From Daphnia pulex (lineage: Eukaryota > Arthropoda > Branchiopoda > Diplostraca > Daphniidae), in assembly GCF_021134715.1 (NCBI RefSeq), contig NC_060026.1, forward strand, positions 16,235,001 to 16,299,000: a DNA stretch of 64,000 nt, given 5' to 3'. Both the position numbers and the translations under genes were made by a program. The notes under the pieces were generated by a model. It had not been told where the DNA came from. It ran no database searches and saw only the letters and a program-made list of their open reading frames with translations. This document shows, piece after piece, positions 1 through 18,107 of the stretch (the first letter of the stretch is position 1; every line of letters starts with the position of its first letter).

Positions 1-708
1 AGTATCCTGGGACTGCAACTCGTACACTTCTCACCAAGACACCCAGCAACAATATATACTTTGAAGATGTTCCTATTGCCCTAAAAAATTGCCTCTTTTT
101 TCCTTCTCCTGCTGATGGTCATGGACTAGTGAACGTTCTGATTATGTGGATAACACAGACCCACATGTGAATCTATGTCTCACAGCTGTCTGTCAAATTA
201 CCACGACGAACCCTAGTCGGAAATGTACGACATCAACAATAAAGAACAAGACTGCAATCCCCGTACAACTAGACAAGACTGGTCACGAAAGTAAAGTAAA
301 GGGATCACAGAGGAGATTCGCTGAGTTGAGCTGCCGTGATTAATTTGACAGGCGACCCCAGTGGGGAAAACACAACACACACACACGCAAGGATTCGTTC
401 GAGACGGAGCGAAATTTCCTTCAACCTATAAGCTACGGCGTCACCTTGCAACTGCGCAGTCTCAAACCAGAGACCACCCCCCATTCCTTTACGTCATTTG
501 TGGGGAAATCGGCCTTCCTCATTTCTCATCTAGTTGCACTCACCACCGATAGATGGCTAGCAGACGAAAACAGAAAAGAAATGTCACGAAATGCCAAGAA
601 TGCCGGGCGCAACAAAACAAGATTTGTATTTCTTGACCCAACAATTTACAGAGAACTCTGCAGAAATCCGATTTAACGGAGCTCCGAGTGGCGGATCCAA
701 ACTTGTTT
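1..708. other. Left-edge stretch, no gene recognised
   Basis: No open frame here shows a recognisable domain, codon pattern or convincing splice structure. The segment 540-708 is probably 3' untranslated or flanking sequence of the ABCE1 gene, whose stop codon lies at 709-711 on the minus strand. A gene further left may have its 3' end here, but I cannot show one. Confidence 0.4.
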
Positions 709-3095
<2,387 letters not shown>

Positions 3096-5287
3096 TTTCT
3101 AGGCTTCCTGTACATCAACAACAGAAAAGGAGATGCTGTTAATAAATAGCTGCAGACCTACTTTCTCCTTCTTCAACAGCTTGCAGAGATACACATGAAA
3201 ACTCACGTGTCACTGTCATGATTTTAAACGCGATAGTGACGATCTCGCAAAACTTGACAGTAATATTCACTAATTTAGACATTTTATAACTATGATTAAA
3301 CAATAAAATCAACATATAATTTACTTAATTTGGCCAAAATTGAATACAGAAAAATAAGGCCACGTACAAGTTCCAAGTAAGCCGAAAGGACCGGAAAAGT
3401 AACCCCCGCAAGCTTTTCAACCAATTCGCCCACGGAGAAAGAAAGAAAAATTGCGCGGAATAACGATGGCGCAAATTTGATTCAATTTGAAAATCGTTTT
3501 CAACAAAAAATCATTGATTAATCAGTTTTGTTTTGAGTAGAATTTTTTCTACATACTTTGTTGAATTTTAAAAGAATTACTCTTACTTGCATGTAACAAA
3601 AAAAGCATTTTCTACATTTAACTACTTGAATTGTTATTGACAGTTTTGATTTGAAAATCTCATCTTATTACACAAGCAAAAGTAAGAATAGCTTTCAAAA
3701 TTTTTTTCAGCCAGTAAAAACTGCTAATCTTTTAAGTTTCCAACTTCCAAACAACGATAAGGATTAAGGAAGCAAAATAATAAAATATACACCAGCAGAC
3801 AGAAAATGTTTTCCTCTGAACAAAACTTGCAAACAATCTTGCAGGTTTTCTCATTTAATTTTTTCCGATATCTGTTAATTTAGAAATCGATTAATTGATC
3901 GTTTGCTAACATCATCAAAGCCTTTTATTTAAAACAATTAATTATATTGTGTTGAAACGTTCATAGATATTTCATGGTTCGTGCATTGTGCGCACTGGTA
4001 GTTCTGACACCTGTCACTACTCACCTGTGATAAAAATAATTAAACCAGATGGTTTGAGTTTGACTGCTGGAAGTCCATCTTGCACCACACAGCCTACCAT
4101 CATCTTAAAATCGTCACACCCTTTGCGACTCATAATTACTACATAAAGTTCATTTACGATTAAAATGTTGGGAGTTGGTTAATGGCAATAAATAACAACA
4201 ATTGGAGGTCAATTACGCAACGTTGATATGACACACCTTCATTCCTTGATCTCTACAAGGGAATTGGGTTCGGCAACCTAGGCCATTGACATAGAGGAAA
4301 CCCAACAGAGGAACTCGGTGTGTGTAAACCTGTGTCTAATGCCGCACTGCAGCATTCGACGTTGGGGCCTAAATTCAAGGAAAATATCTGTTTCGATATA
4401 AATACGAACAAGTTTCCTGGAAGCCTGGAAGGAAAGAATGATAATTTCTTAGTCAAAATCTCGTTATGAGTCACACGCCATAGGTGAAATTCAGTAAAAA
4501 CCTTAATGTGAATTCCACAAGATAAAATTGCTCTTGGAGAACTCAATGTCAAGCTTCTGTTTACTTCAAGGCTTTAAAGGGCATTCCTATCTGTCACCTG
4601 AATTAAATTGTTTTGCCTGAAGCTGAAGAATTAAAAAAAAAATCTTCTTTATTTTTTTTCTGTACAAAATTTATAACAACAAGAATTTTGTTGTACAGGT
4701 TTACAAACTTTATAACTCGTTGTAATCTTATCGACTGAGTGAACAAAAGATTTCTGAAGAAGAAAAACCACGTGGGGTTTACCAGACGTGAGGCTTTCTA
4801 GACGTTTCTCGAATCTCGACTCGCTATTACAAAGGCAAAAGGTGAACTATGATTTCACCGTTTCTTACAAGCAAGAATGCATTATTTACGAAAAAAGCAA
4901 TAATGCAGAAAAAACTGAAACATTTCATTACATGATATTATTAGTCAAAATTAGTAAGCATGTGTCAACTGGTTGGTAATATGATAATCCCAGACCAACT
5001 CATACAAACAGATGCATTAGACAGCAGATGGGACTTGAATTGACGGTTAAAAACGGTTACGAACACCGAATCAACGATCCGTCAAAACACATGGTCGGTA
5101 GACTCGGTGTCGATTTTTTGGAAAACATTTTAAATAATTCAAAAAATATCAGTAGCCACTCAAAATTCAAATTCCACCAATACTTGAGAAATATACAGAA
5201 TTTGTGTGAATTTAAAAATTAAAAATAAGGTAAATTGAATGAGTTTGTGTGTAATTGTTTGAAAGCGGCAACACCAAGACTTCCTTC
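3096..5287. other. Intergenic stretch between ABCE1 and HSP90
   Basis: About 2.2 kb of AT-rich sequence. The part next to 3095 should hold the ABCE1 5' UTR and promoter. The short frames here show no domain, no signal peptide and no paired splice sites. I see no RNA gene or mobile element in it. Confidence 0.5.
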
Positions 5288-5292
5288 GGTAA

Positions 5293-5324
5293 GGAACATT
5301 CTCGATTTTTCGAGAGAATTCGAA
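5293..5324. promoter_or_regulatory. Heat shock element of the HSP90 promoter
   Basis: The stretch holds alternating GAA/TTC units (gGAAcaTTCt, then further inverted TTC..GAA units ending AGAATTCGAA). This matches the nGAAnnTTCn arrays bound by heat shock factor. It lies about 75-105 bp upstream of the TATA box at 5398 of the downstream HSP90 gene, which fits an inducible promoter. Binding itself is inferred. Confidence 0.75.
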
Positions 5325-5397
5325 CCCCCTCCTCCCCTATGGTTTGTTCTAGTAGCTTCCACTACTACAACGTTGGATTCCCCGGGTCCCTCTTTGA

Positions 5398-5404
5398 TAT
5401 AAGG
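5398..5404 (+). promoter_or_regulatory. TATA box of HSP90
   Basis: TATAAGG lies about 75 bp downstream of the heat shock element. Transcription probably starts near 5430. The first exon would then be non-coding and end at a GTAAGT donor at 5544, with the 5'-UTR intron running to the AG at 5681-5682, immediately before the ATG. Confidence 0.6.
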
Positions 5405-5682
5405 CCTCCCTCGTGTTCGACTCTTCACAGTCTTCAACCGGCGATTGAGCGAAAAACATCGCATCTCCACACGGGAAAAACTCTCCACGAGACCATTCTT
5501 GCAAACAATCTTGTGTTCTTGTTTAATTATCTTCTAAAGCAAAGTAAGTTTAAAAAATAATTGCTCATTTACTCATTTTTTGATATGCCGCTAGTACAAA
5601 AATATTTTGAATTTGAATTATTGAGTCTAATGTACCACGATTGACAAACGTTTCTAACTTAAATATATTTGTCTGTGTTTAG

Positions 5683-8038
5683 ATGCCTGAAGAAGTTCAA
5701 ATGGAAGCCGAAGCCGAGACTTTCGCATTCCAGGCCGAGATTGCTCAGCTTATGAGCTTGATCATCAACACCTTCTACTCAAACAAAGAAATCTTCTTGC
5801 GTGAGTTGATCTCCAACTCCTCAGATGCCCTAGACAAGATCCGTTATGAATCCCTGACTGACCCTAGCAAGTTGGACAGCGGCAAGGATCTTGAAATCAA
5901 GATTGTCCCCAACAAGAATGACCGTACCCTCACTCTCAGTGATACGTAAGTTTAGAAGTCAAGTTTTTCTGATTAGAGCAATTATTTAACTGTACTGTGT
6001 CTTCTTTAGTGGTATCGGCATGACCAAGGCTGATTTGGTTAACAACTTGGGTACCATTGCCAAGTCTGGAACCAAAGCTTTCATGGAAGCCCTCTCTGCC
6101 GGAGCTGACATCTCCATGATTGGCCAGTTTGGTGTGGGTTTCTACTCTGCATACCTGGTTGCCGACAAGGTGACAGTTCACTCCAAGCACAATGATGATG
6201 AGCAGTACGTTTGGGAATCGTCAGCTGGTGGTTCTTTCACCATCAAGCCTGATCACGGAGAACCCATGGGTAGAGGAACCAAGATTGTCCTCCACTTGAA
6301 GGTATGTTTCTTTGTCTTCGCTGGCTTAATTTCCTGTATGCTAATATTTGTTTTTTCTTTAATTTGCAGGAAGATCAAATGGATTACCTGGAGGAGAAGA
6401 AAGTCAAGGAGGTTGTCAAGAAGCACTCGCAGTTCATTGGCTACCCAATCAAGCTTTTGGTCGAGAAGGAGCGCGACAAGGAAGTGAGCGACGATGAGGC
6501 TGAGGAGGAAGAAAAGAAGGACGAGAATGAGGAGAAACCAAAGGTCGAAGATGTTGGTGAGGATGAAGAAGCCGACAAGGAAACAGACAAGAAGAAGAAG
6601 AAGACCATCAAGGAGAAATACTCTGTCGATGAGGAGCTCAACAAAACCAAGCCCATCTGGACTCGCAATCCCGATGACATCAGCCAGGAAGAATATGGAG
6701 AGTTCTACAAGTCATTGACCAATGACTGGGAGGATCATCTTGCTGTCAAGCATTTCTCCATTGAAGGCCAGCTTGAGTTCCGCGCTCTCCTCTTCGTCCC
6801 ACGTCGTGCACCTTTCGATCTGTTTGAGAACCGCAAACAGAAGAACCACATCAAGTTGTACGTCCGCCGTGTCTTCATCATGGACAACTGCGAGGAGCTC
6901 ATCCCCGAGTACCTCAACTTCATGAAGGGAGTCGTCGACTCTGAGGATCTTCCCCTCAACATTTCTCGTGAAATGCTCCAACAAAACAAGATCTTGAAGG
7001 TAATTTATTCTATTTCTTTTGTCAACATCGTTAACTGAAACTAATTATTACTTTTCTCTACTTCAGGTCATTCGCAAGAACTTGGTCAAGAAATGCATGG
7101 AACTTTTCGAGGAGTTGGCCGAGGACAAGGAGAACTTCAAGAAATTCTACGAACAATTCAGCAAGAACTTGAAGTTGGGAGTTCATGAAGATTCTACCAA
7201 CCGTAAGAAGATCGCTGACCTCATCCGTTACCACACTTCCGCCTCTGGAGAGGACCAGGTTTCCTTCAAGGAATACGTTTCCCGCATGAAGGAGAACCAG
7301 AAGCACATTTACTACATCACTGGCGAGAACAGAGATCAAGTCAGCAACTCTTCCTTCGTCGAGCTTGTCAAGAAGCGCGGATTGGAGGTCATCTTCATGA
7401 CTGAGCCCATTGATGAATACGTCGTCCAGCAGCTCAAGGAATACGATGGCAAGCAGCTCGTCTCCGTCACCAAGGAGGGTCTGGAACTCCCCGAAGATGA
7501 TGAAGAAACCAAGAAACGCGAGAGCGACAAGGCCAAATTCGAAGGTCTCTGCAAAATCATGAAGGACATCTTGGACAAGAAGGTCGAGAAGGTCGTCATT
7601 TCCAACCGTTTGGTCGAGTCTCCCTGCTGTATCGTCACCTCCCAGTACGGCTGGACAGCCAACATGGAGCGTATCATGAAGGCCCAGGCTTTGAGGGATA
7701 CCTCCACCATGGGTTATATGGCCGCCAAGAAGCACCTGGAAATAAACCCCGATCACCCCATCATCGAAGCCCTTCGCGTCAAAGCAGAGGCTGACAAGAA
7801 CGACAAAGCCGTCAAGGATTTGGTCATGTTGCTGTTTGAAACCTCTCTGCTGTCATCTGGTTTCTCCCTGGAAGAGCCCGCCGTCCACGCTTCTCGCATC
7901 TACCGCATGATCAAATTGGGTTTGGGCATTGATGAAGATGATGTCCCTGCCGGTGGTGAAGAAGCTAAAGCCGAAGAAGAGATGCCGCCATTGGAGAATG
8001 ATGAAGAAGATGCTTCTCGCATGGAAGAAGTCGATTAA
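5683..8038 (+). CDS. HSP90: Cytosolic HSP90 chaperone
   Basis: ATP-dependent cytosolic chaperone for kinases and steroid-receptor-type clients. Coding exons 5683-5945, 6010-6301, 6370-6999 and 7067-8038 give 718 residues, the usual cytosolic length. Visible marks are the ATP-binding motifs [25 protein letters not shown] and [12 protein letters not shown] in the N-domain, a long acidic/lysine-rich charged linker around residues 215-260, and the C-terminal MEEVD that docks TPR co-chaperones. MEEVD and the absence of a signal peptide or KDEL separate it from the ER (GRP94) and mitochondrial (TRAP1) forms. The ATG lies directly after a 5'-UTR intron, the arrangement of Drosophila Hsp83. The promoter with a heat shock element and TATA box lies at 5293-5404. 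Confidence 0.98.
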
Positions 8039-8522
8039 ACGTGTCAATTCCTGTTATCAAAAAACACAACTCAGTTTCTCTCAATTGTATTTGTTCTTAA
8101 TTCAGCGTTTTTGCGAACTGGAATGAGGGCATTCATTATGTAAAACTAGTCTTATTGTCTTCAAATCATGGCTTCACTTCATTACGTTGCTCCCTCATTC
8201 CTGGTATTGTATAACTACGTGCTAAGTGTTGGAATTCAATACAACCAATCGCGGTTTGCTATATAACAACTTTGTTCAATTTACTTTAATTACAACATGG
8301 CTTTCTTTGATCTGTGATTCAAATTTGGCGGAAAAATTAGAAATTTCTGGAATTCTGAAATAAAAGGGTAAATATGGCAACGCTGGTAAATAGCAGACGT
8401 CATTTCAGTGACGTTACAGACCACTTAACTTCAAAGCTTTCTTGGTAAAAGACCCGGCCTGTTGATATTCATTCGCTCTCTTTGAGTGATCTCTGAAAGT
8501 CTGCCGATTTCATCTTTCAGCA

Positions 8523-10952
8523 ATGGACAGTGCAAAAATCCAACAACTCAAGGAACGAGCCGCTAAAGCTGTAAGTAATGACTTATTCCTCTTAATTACC
8601 TATGTAACACGTGGAGATGACGAAATAGTATACGTTAATTGCATGTTCTCTACTTTGTAGGAAGCTGAGATTACTTTACTGATGCAACAACTGACTATGC
8701 TCAAATCTGGGGGTGTTGTACAACATGATCCAGAAGACGCCAGTGAAGTTGAGAAACTGGTAGCGGAAAATGGCAAGTTGAATTATCGAATCAATATCTT
8801 GAAAAGGGTAATACACTTGCTTTGTATATTATTGTGAGAGACATTGACATATGGTTTATTTTACAGGCATTGGAAGACAATGGCAGTCCTCAAAATGTGA
8901 AAAAGACTGCTTCCAAGTCAGATCCAAATGGAATGGTAAACATCCTGGGAAAACTGGAAGAATTGTTTGACTCGGCTATCAAGAAGGCTTTCCCTGACGT
9001 CAAAGATTTCCAAGTAGTAGTGGTTTCCACAACCCCAAATTTTGGAGATTACCAATTCAACGGAGCCATGTCACTTTCCAAACTGCTAAAGACTTTGGGT
9101 AAATCACTCAACCCTCGTGAAGTGGCTGCAGCTGTCCAGAAATGTGTGCCACCCAACGAGGTCATTGAAACACTTGATCTTGCTGGGCCTGGATTCATCA
9201 ACATCAAGTTAAAAGCATCATTTGTCCAAGAGCAACTCAGTTTGTTGGTCACACGTGGAATAAGGCCTCCATGTGGGGTGGAAAAGAAGAAAGTGATGGT
9301 CGATTTTTCGTCGCCCAATATTGCCAAAGAGATGCATGTTGGTCATCTACGATCCACCATTATTGGTGACAGCATTTGCAGGTTACTCGAATTCCTCGGT
9401 CACGACGTCCTTCGTATAAATCACGTTGGAGATTGGGGAACCCAGTTCGGCATGTTACTCGCCCACCTCGAGGATCGTTTCCCTAATTTCGCCGAAGAGA
9501 CTCCACCCATTGGAGATTTGCAATCCTTTTACAAAGTAAACATTTTACAAGTTATTTTTTTTTGAAAAATTTGTTTATTTTACTGTTTTTCTGATTAGGA
9601 ATCGAAAATTCGTTTCGACAGTGACGCTGATTTCAAAAAGCGTGCTTACGCTTGTGTGGTCAAATTGCAATCTCACGATCCAGTTTACATCAAAGGATGG
9701 CAAGCCATTTGTGACGTCTCACGACGAGGTAACTCTGTTATAATAATTTATTCTGCATCAATTGACCAAATGTTATTTAATTGTGTCTAGAATTCCAAAA
9801 GATTTACGATCGATTGGATATCAAAATCAAAGAGAGAGGTGAATCCTTCTACCAGGATTTGATGAAGAAAACTGTAATGTTGTTGGAAGAGGCCGGAGTT
9901 TTGAAAGAAGATGAAGGTCGAAAAGTGATGTTTGCTCCTGGTATCGCCGTTCCTTTAACGATAGTTAAATCGGACGGTGGTTACACATACGACACGTCAG
10001 ACATGGCTGCGATTCGTCAACGAGTTCACGACGAATTAGCCGATTGGGTCGTCTACGTTGTCGACTTGGGTCAATCTGGTCATTTTGAAACCATTTTCGC
10101 CTGCGCTGAATTCGCCGGTTGGCTCGATCGCAAGAAAACGCGTGTCGAACATGTTGGTAAGTCTTGATTTTTATTGAGTAAAGAGTTTTCAGGCCAATTA
10201 ATAATTATGTTGTACAGGATTCGGTGTGGTTTTGGGCGAGGACCGTAAAAAGTTCAAATCGCGTTCAAGTGAAACTGTTCGTCTGGTTGATTTGCTGGAC
10301 GAAGGACTCAGACGAGCCAAGGAGAAATTGATTGAAAAGGAGCGAGACAAAGTGCTGACCCCGGAAGAATTAGAAAGTGCCCAACAGGCCGTTGCTTACG
10401 GCTGCATCAAATATTCCGACCTTGCACACAACCGGAATGGAGATTACGTCTTTTCATTTGACAAGGTTAATTTATTTACATGTTTCTAAAAAAACTACTG
10501 TCAATTTCATTACATTTTATTTGTTTTTGTGCACTCAGATGTTGGAGGACAAAGGCAACACGGCCGTGTACCTCCTTTACGCCTACACCCGGATTAGAAG
10601 CATCGCCCGCACTGCCAACGTGACGGATGAGCAGATAAAAAAAGCAGCTGCCGACGGAATTCCACTGAGCCACGAAAAGGAAATGAAACTGGCCAAATTA
10701 TTACTGCGGTTCCCGGAGACGATTGTCCGTTTGACATTTGATTTGTGCCTTCATCCGCTCTGTGAATTCCTTTACGAAGTAAGCACCACCTTCACGGAAT
10801 TCTATGACGTTTGTTATTGTGTGGAGAAAGACCGAACCACCGGTCAGATTGTCCACATCAACATGGACCGAATGGCTCTGTGTGAAGCCACCGCAAATGT
10901 CATGGCCCAGTGTTTCTCTCTCCTGGGCTTGAAACCCATCCAGAAAATGTAA
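8523..10952 (+). CDS. RARS1: Arginyl-tRNA synthetase, cytoplasmic
   Basis: Class I synthetase charging tRNA-Arg; in animals it is part of the multi-synthetase complex. Exons 8523-8570, 8661-8807, 8867-9535, 9599-9728, 9791-10156, 10218-10465 and 10539-10952 give 673 residues, close to the human cytosolic enzyme. The first 16 residues plus exon 2 form the N-terminal leucine-zipper-like extension. The HIGH-like motif is HVGHLRST in exon 3. The KMSKS-equivalent is the divergent [12 protein letters not shown] in exon 6, typical of ArgRS. The last exon carries the DALR anticodon-binding domain ([11 protein letters not shown] to the C-terminal KPIQKM). It lies head-to-tail 484 bp after HSP90. The frame is intact throughout. 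Confidence 0.96.
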
Positions 10953-11237
10953 AACTAAAGTCAATACATCGGGTGGAATGTTTAAATTTAAATCAAAGTT
11001 TCATTGCCACAAATTATGTCGAGAGGTACAACCGACTGGAACAAGCCCAACTCATTTTTTTCCCATTTCCACTGATTCAGTTTAACTTCTACATGTTAAG
11101 TTAAATTAATTTTTATGATTTAAAATGTCACCCTTGGGACGGTAGAAGTAAACTTTAAATTTTTTGAAAGAGAAAACAGTTCAGTTGACTTTAAAGCACC
11201 TCAGGAAAATCTTGATGCAAACCAAATCCCCCGCGTG

Positions 11238-15319
<4,082 letters not shown>

Positions 15320-15690
15320 TGCGCACGCGCTATAATCACTTTTACAAAATGAAATCGACCAACGCGGAAAGTCAGTCAATGAGAGTCGACAGCCAAAAAG
15401 ACACTGAAACCACGACCGACTTCGAAATGTACGTACAACTTCCACAAGGTCATGGTTCTGGTTTTATTTTTGGACAGGAAAACAACGGCGGCCGTATCTT
15501 TTGCCTTATCCTTTTTTTTGGTTTTTGCTGGAACCGGTTACATATTGAACTGAGTGAGGCGTGAATATTCGTTTTCCCTTTTACACACAACCACAAGATA
15601 GGCAATCAAAGGAAACTTTATGTTAAAACGGCAACAACTAACCTGAGGCGCTATGGCAAGGTTGCGAACGAGGGGTCGGAAACTGGAAAA
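15320..15690 (-). promoter_or_regulatory. Presumed promoter/5' region of the Pvr-like gene, duplicated upstream
   Basis: This sequence upstream of the receptor start codon recurs with many substitutions and small indels at about 17190-17620 in front of the broken copy. Shared stretches include the block ending in the phrase for ccggttacatattgaact and the block around ggtcgg.aactggaaaa. That shows the duplication included non-coding upstream DNA. Individual factor sites were not resolved. Confidence 0.55.
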
Positions 15691-15861
15691 TTCTATGAAT
15701 TATGAATTTTAAAATTTGTTAGGACAGTAGATTGAAGAAAGTGTAAATGTATACCTGCAGACAGAATCATTCAACGCTGGTTTCCTTTCGCTCTGTTTTG
15801 GTTCTCTAACAAAATTAAGCTCAATTTGTTTTTTATTTTGAAAATGTTATCTTTGAGATAC

Positions 15862-17183
15862 AAGCGAACCATTTTAATGGCCACCGTTTGAACATTTTCC
15901 TCCGAGTCTTCGACTCCGACGGCCTCGCCTTTGACAACTCGGCCAAAACACCCAGCTCCCAGCTGTACACCTGCATTTGTTATTAGTGACAGACGATTAG
16001 CTCGGATAATGTATAGTCGTGGGATAATATTGTAGTGACTTACCAAGTTTCAGTCGATTCCTTGGGAATTCCCATCGTCTATCGTACGGTAAGATTTCAA
16101 TTTGGTCGTCCAAACTTAAATCGTCGTTGTTTGCGTTAGGATTTCATCATCCCCGTCCCTTGTCAATTCAATTCCGTCTACTCAATTTAAACAAAATGAA
16201 ATTAAGTTAACGTCATATTCAGATTTGAAAAAGAAAGACATATAAATTTAACCTTTAATAACGACGATGAACGATATTTTCGAGGTGATTTTCCCCAGTG
16301 TTCCATGGCATTCGTAACTCCCGTAGTCGCTTAACTTGGCCTTATTCAGCGTTAATCCCGTTTGCTTATCAAATTCCCATTTTGTGTTTGGAAAAGTTAA
16401 TAAATCCTGATCTAGTTCGTCCTATACAAATAATCGGGATGGTAGTATTATTTACAATGTGGGACACATGGTAGTATTTTCTACAACAAACCTTGTTGCG
16501 TTTCAGTGTGACGCGAACATTCGGGTGGGTCACTTTGCAGGGAATTTCAGCCTTTTGATGGCTATGCTTCACGAAAAATTTGTCGACACCTTCACTGATG
16601 AACATTAGTTGTTTTTTTGTCTGAATTAACAAATAACAATAAATTAACTGGATAAAACCTTATTTTGTTTCGTTTTTTACCGTAAACGTAGATGTACTGC
16701 TCTATTTTAAGTTCGGGGAATTGTTTAAGGTGACACTTGTATAGTCCCGTATCTCTAATCTTGGCATTTTTCAGGGTCAGCGTAGAGACGATGTGCGTGT
16801 CGTTCGAAAAATGGGTGAAAGTTGTACGGTTGATTCGTCTTTCAAGCTAGAAAAATTCAAATATGAGAAACAGTTAGAAAAAGGGTTAAATTGGCTTTAG
16901 TCGAATTGTTCCCTTACCGCCTGATCTGTTGAGTTTGGGTAATGTCCAGTGAATTTCAGTATTGTGGATTTTAAGCCAAGTGATTGTGATGTTGTTGTTG
17001 ACGTCGACAATTTGATACGGTGAACTGGGAATCATAATTCCGGGATATTTGTACAACTCAATAACTCGGCCCTGTCTGCTTGAAGTCAATATAAACTAAT
17101 TAATTAACACTTTGAGCACCAACCACATTTTTCCACTTTGAAAGACTTCACAAGCATTACGCAATTTCACGACTAATGGCCAT
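15862..17183 (-). pseudogene. Broken tandem copy of the Pvr-like receptor gene
   Basis: Minus-strand remnant of the neighbouring receptor. Recognisable pieces in order are the initiator exon (from 17183), the first Ig-type exons (about 17085-16910, 16850-16690, 16620-16495, 16430-16260), the start of the exon equivalent to 14278-14111, then a direct jump at about 16145 into the juxtamembrane exon, followed by the kinase P-loop exon ([15 protein letters not shown]), where similarity stops near 15862. Compared with the parent, about 1.04 kb (parent 13205-14246) is missing, including the transmembrane exon. The initiator exon has a 1-nt insertion and reaches a stop after eight codons, and the internal junction is out of frame and hits a stop near 16120. 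The rest of the kinase is absent. It is a pseudogene, though transcription from the copied promoter is possible. Confidence 0.88.
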
Positions 17184-17189
17184 TGCACG

Positions 17190-17625
17190 TGCACTTTTGA
17201 GAAATGAGAATCTGAAACGCCAAAAATCAGTCGAAGAGAGTCAACATCCAAAAAGAAACTGAAACTTCGATCGAATAGAAATTTACATGAGAACAGAAAA
17301 ACTTTTTAATTTTGGATCGAAGAAAACTGGCAGCCAAATCTTTTGCCTTATTTATACCCTTTATGGTTTTTACCATTTCTTAGGTGGGAAGGTCGCTGAA
17401 ACCGGTTACATATTGAACTAATTTAGCCATGAATATTTGTTTTCCCTTTCACACATAACCACAAGTCGCCACAAGTTTGGGTGACCAAGAGAAACGTTTC
17501 TTTCACCTTCCATCCTATTAGAAAATTTTCATACAATTAGTCTTGCAAAATTCAAATAAAAACGACAACTATACCGAAGCTAAGACAAGGTTACGGACGA
17601 GAGGTCGGCAACTGGAAAAGTAATT
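17190..17625 (-). repeat. Diverged duplicate of the Pvr upstream region
   Basis: It aligns by eye with 15320-15690 in the same orientation, placed in front of the pseudogene exactly as the original is placed in front of the intact gene. This marks the minimum right boundary of the tandem duplication. Confidence 0.6.
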
Positions 17626-18107
17626 TTTGTTTCAGGTAACAACGAAGAAAAATGAAAATCTGCAAATGGGGCCTACTGAATCCTGCAGTGGTTTCGTTTC
17701 GTTCGGTCTTAGTTTTCTATTTCTTCTGCTGGGACACGTGGTTGACATTTTCAAGGATTTGTGGGTGGAGCATGAAGTACATGGGTGGAGCCTGACTATG
17801 ATAGAGAGCCACCTATTGAGCACGTTTCAAAAGTAGTGGCGGGTACAAAGAGATGCTCCCTCTATTGGCCCTATCTTTCTGTATTTGGGTAGTATCTTTC
17901 GCGCCATCCGCCATTGAAGGTGTGCTGCACGTGATTGTCTGAAATCGCCGGCGAATTTTTACAAAAGAAAATGGAATAACTTTTTTAAAAATTCCGTATT
18001 CGTCGTTGAGTAAGTAACACAATGTAATGCCAAAGAAGTAGATGTACGAAAAGTTGAAAATGTTTCGTGTTTGAAGTGGAACAGACAATGGGTACAAATG
18101 TACAACG

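Noticed and set aside
4253-4552. 99-codon minus frame between ABCE1 and HSP90
   Set aside because: Composition is unlike a protein and there is no flanking splice or promoter structure.
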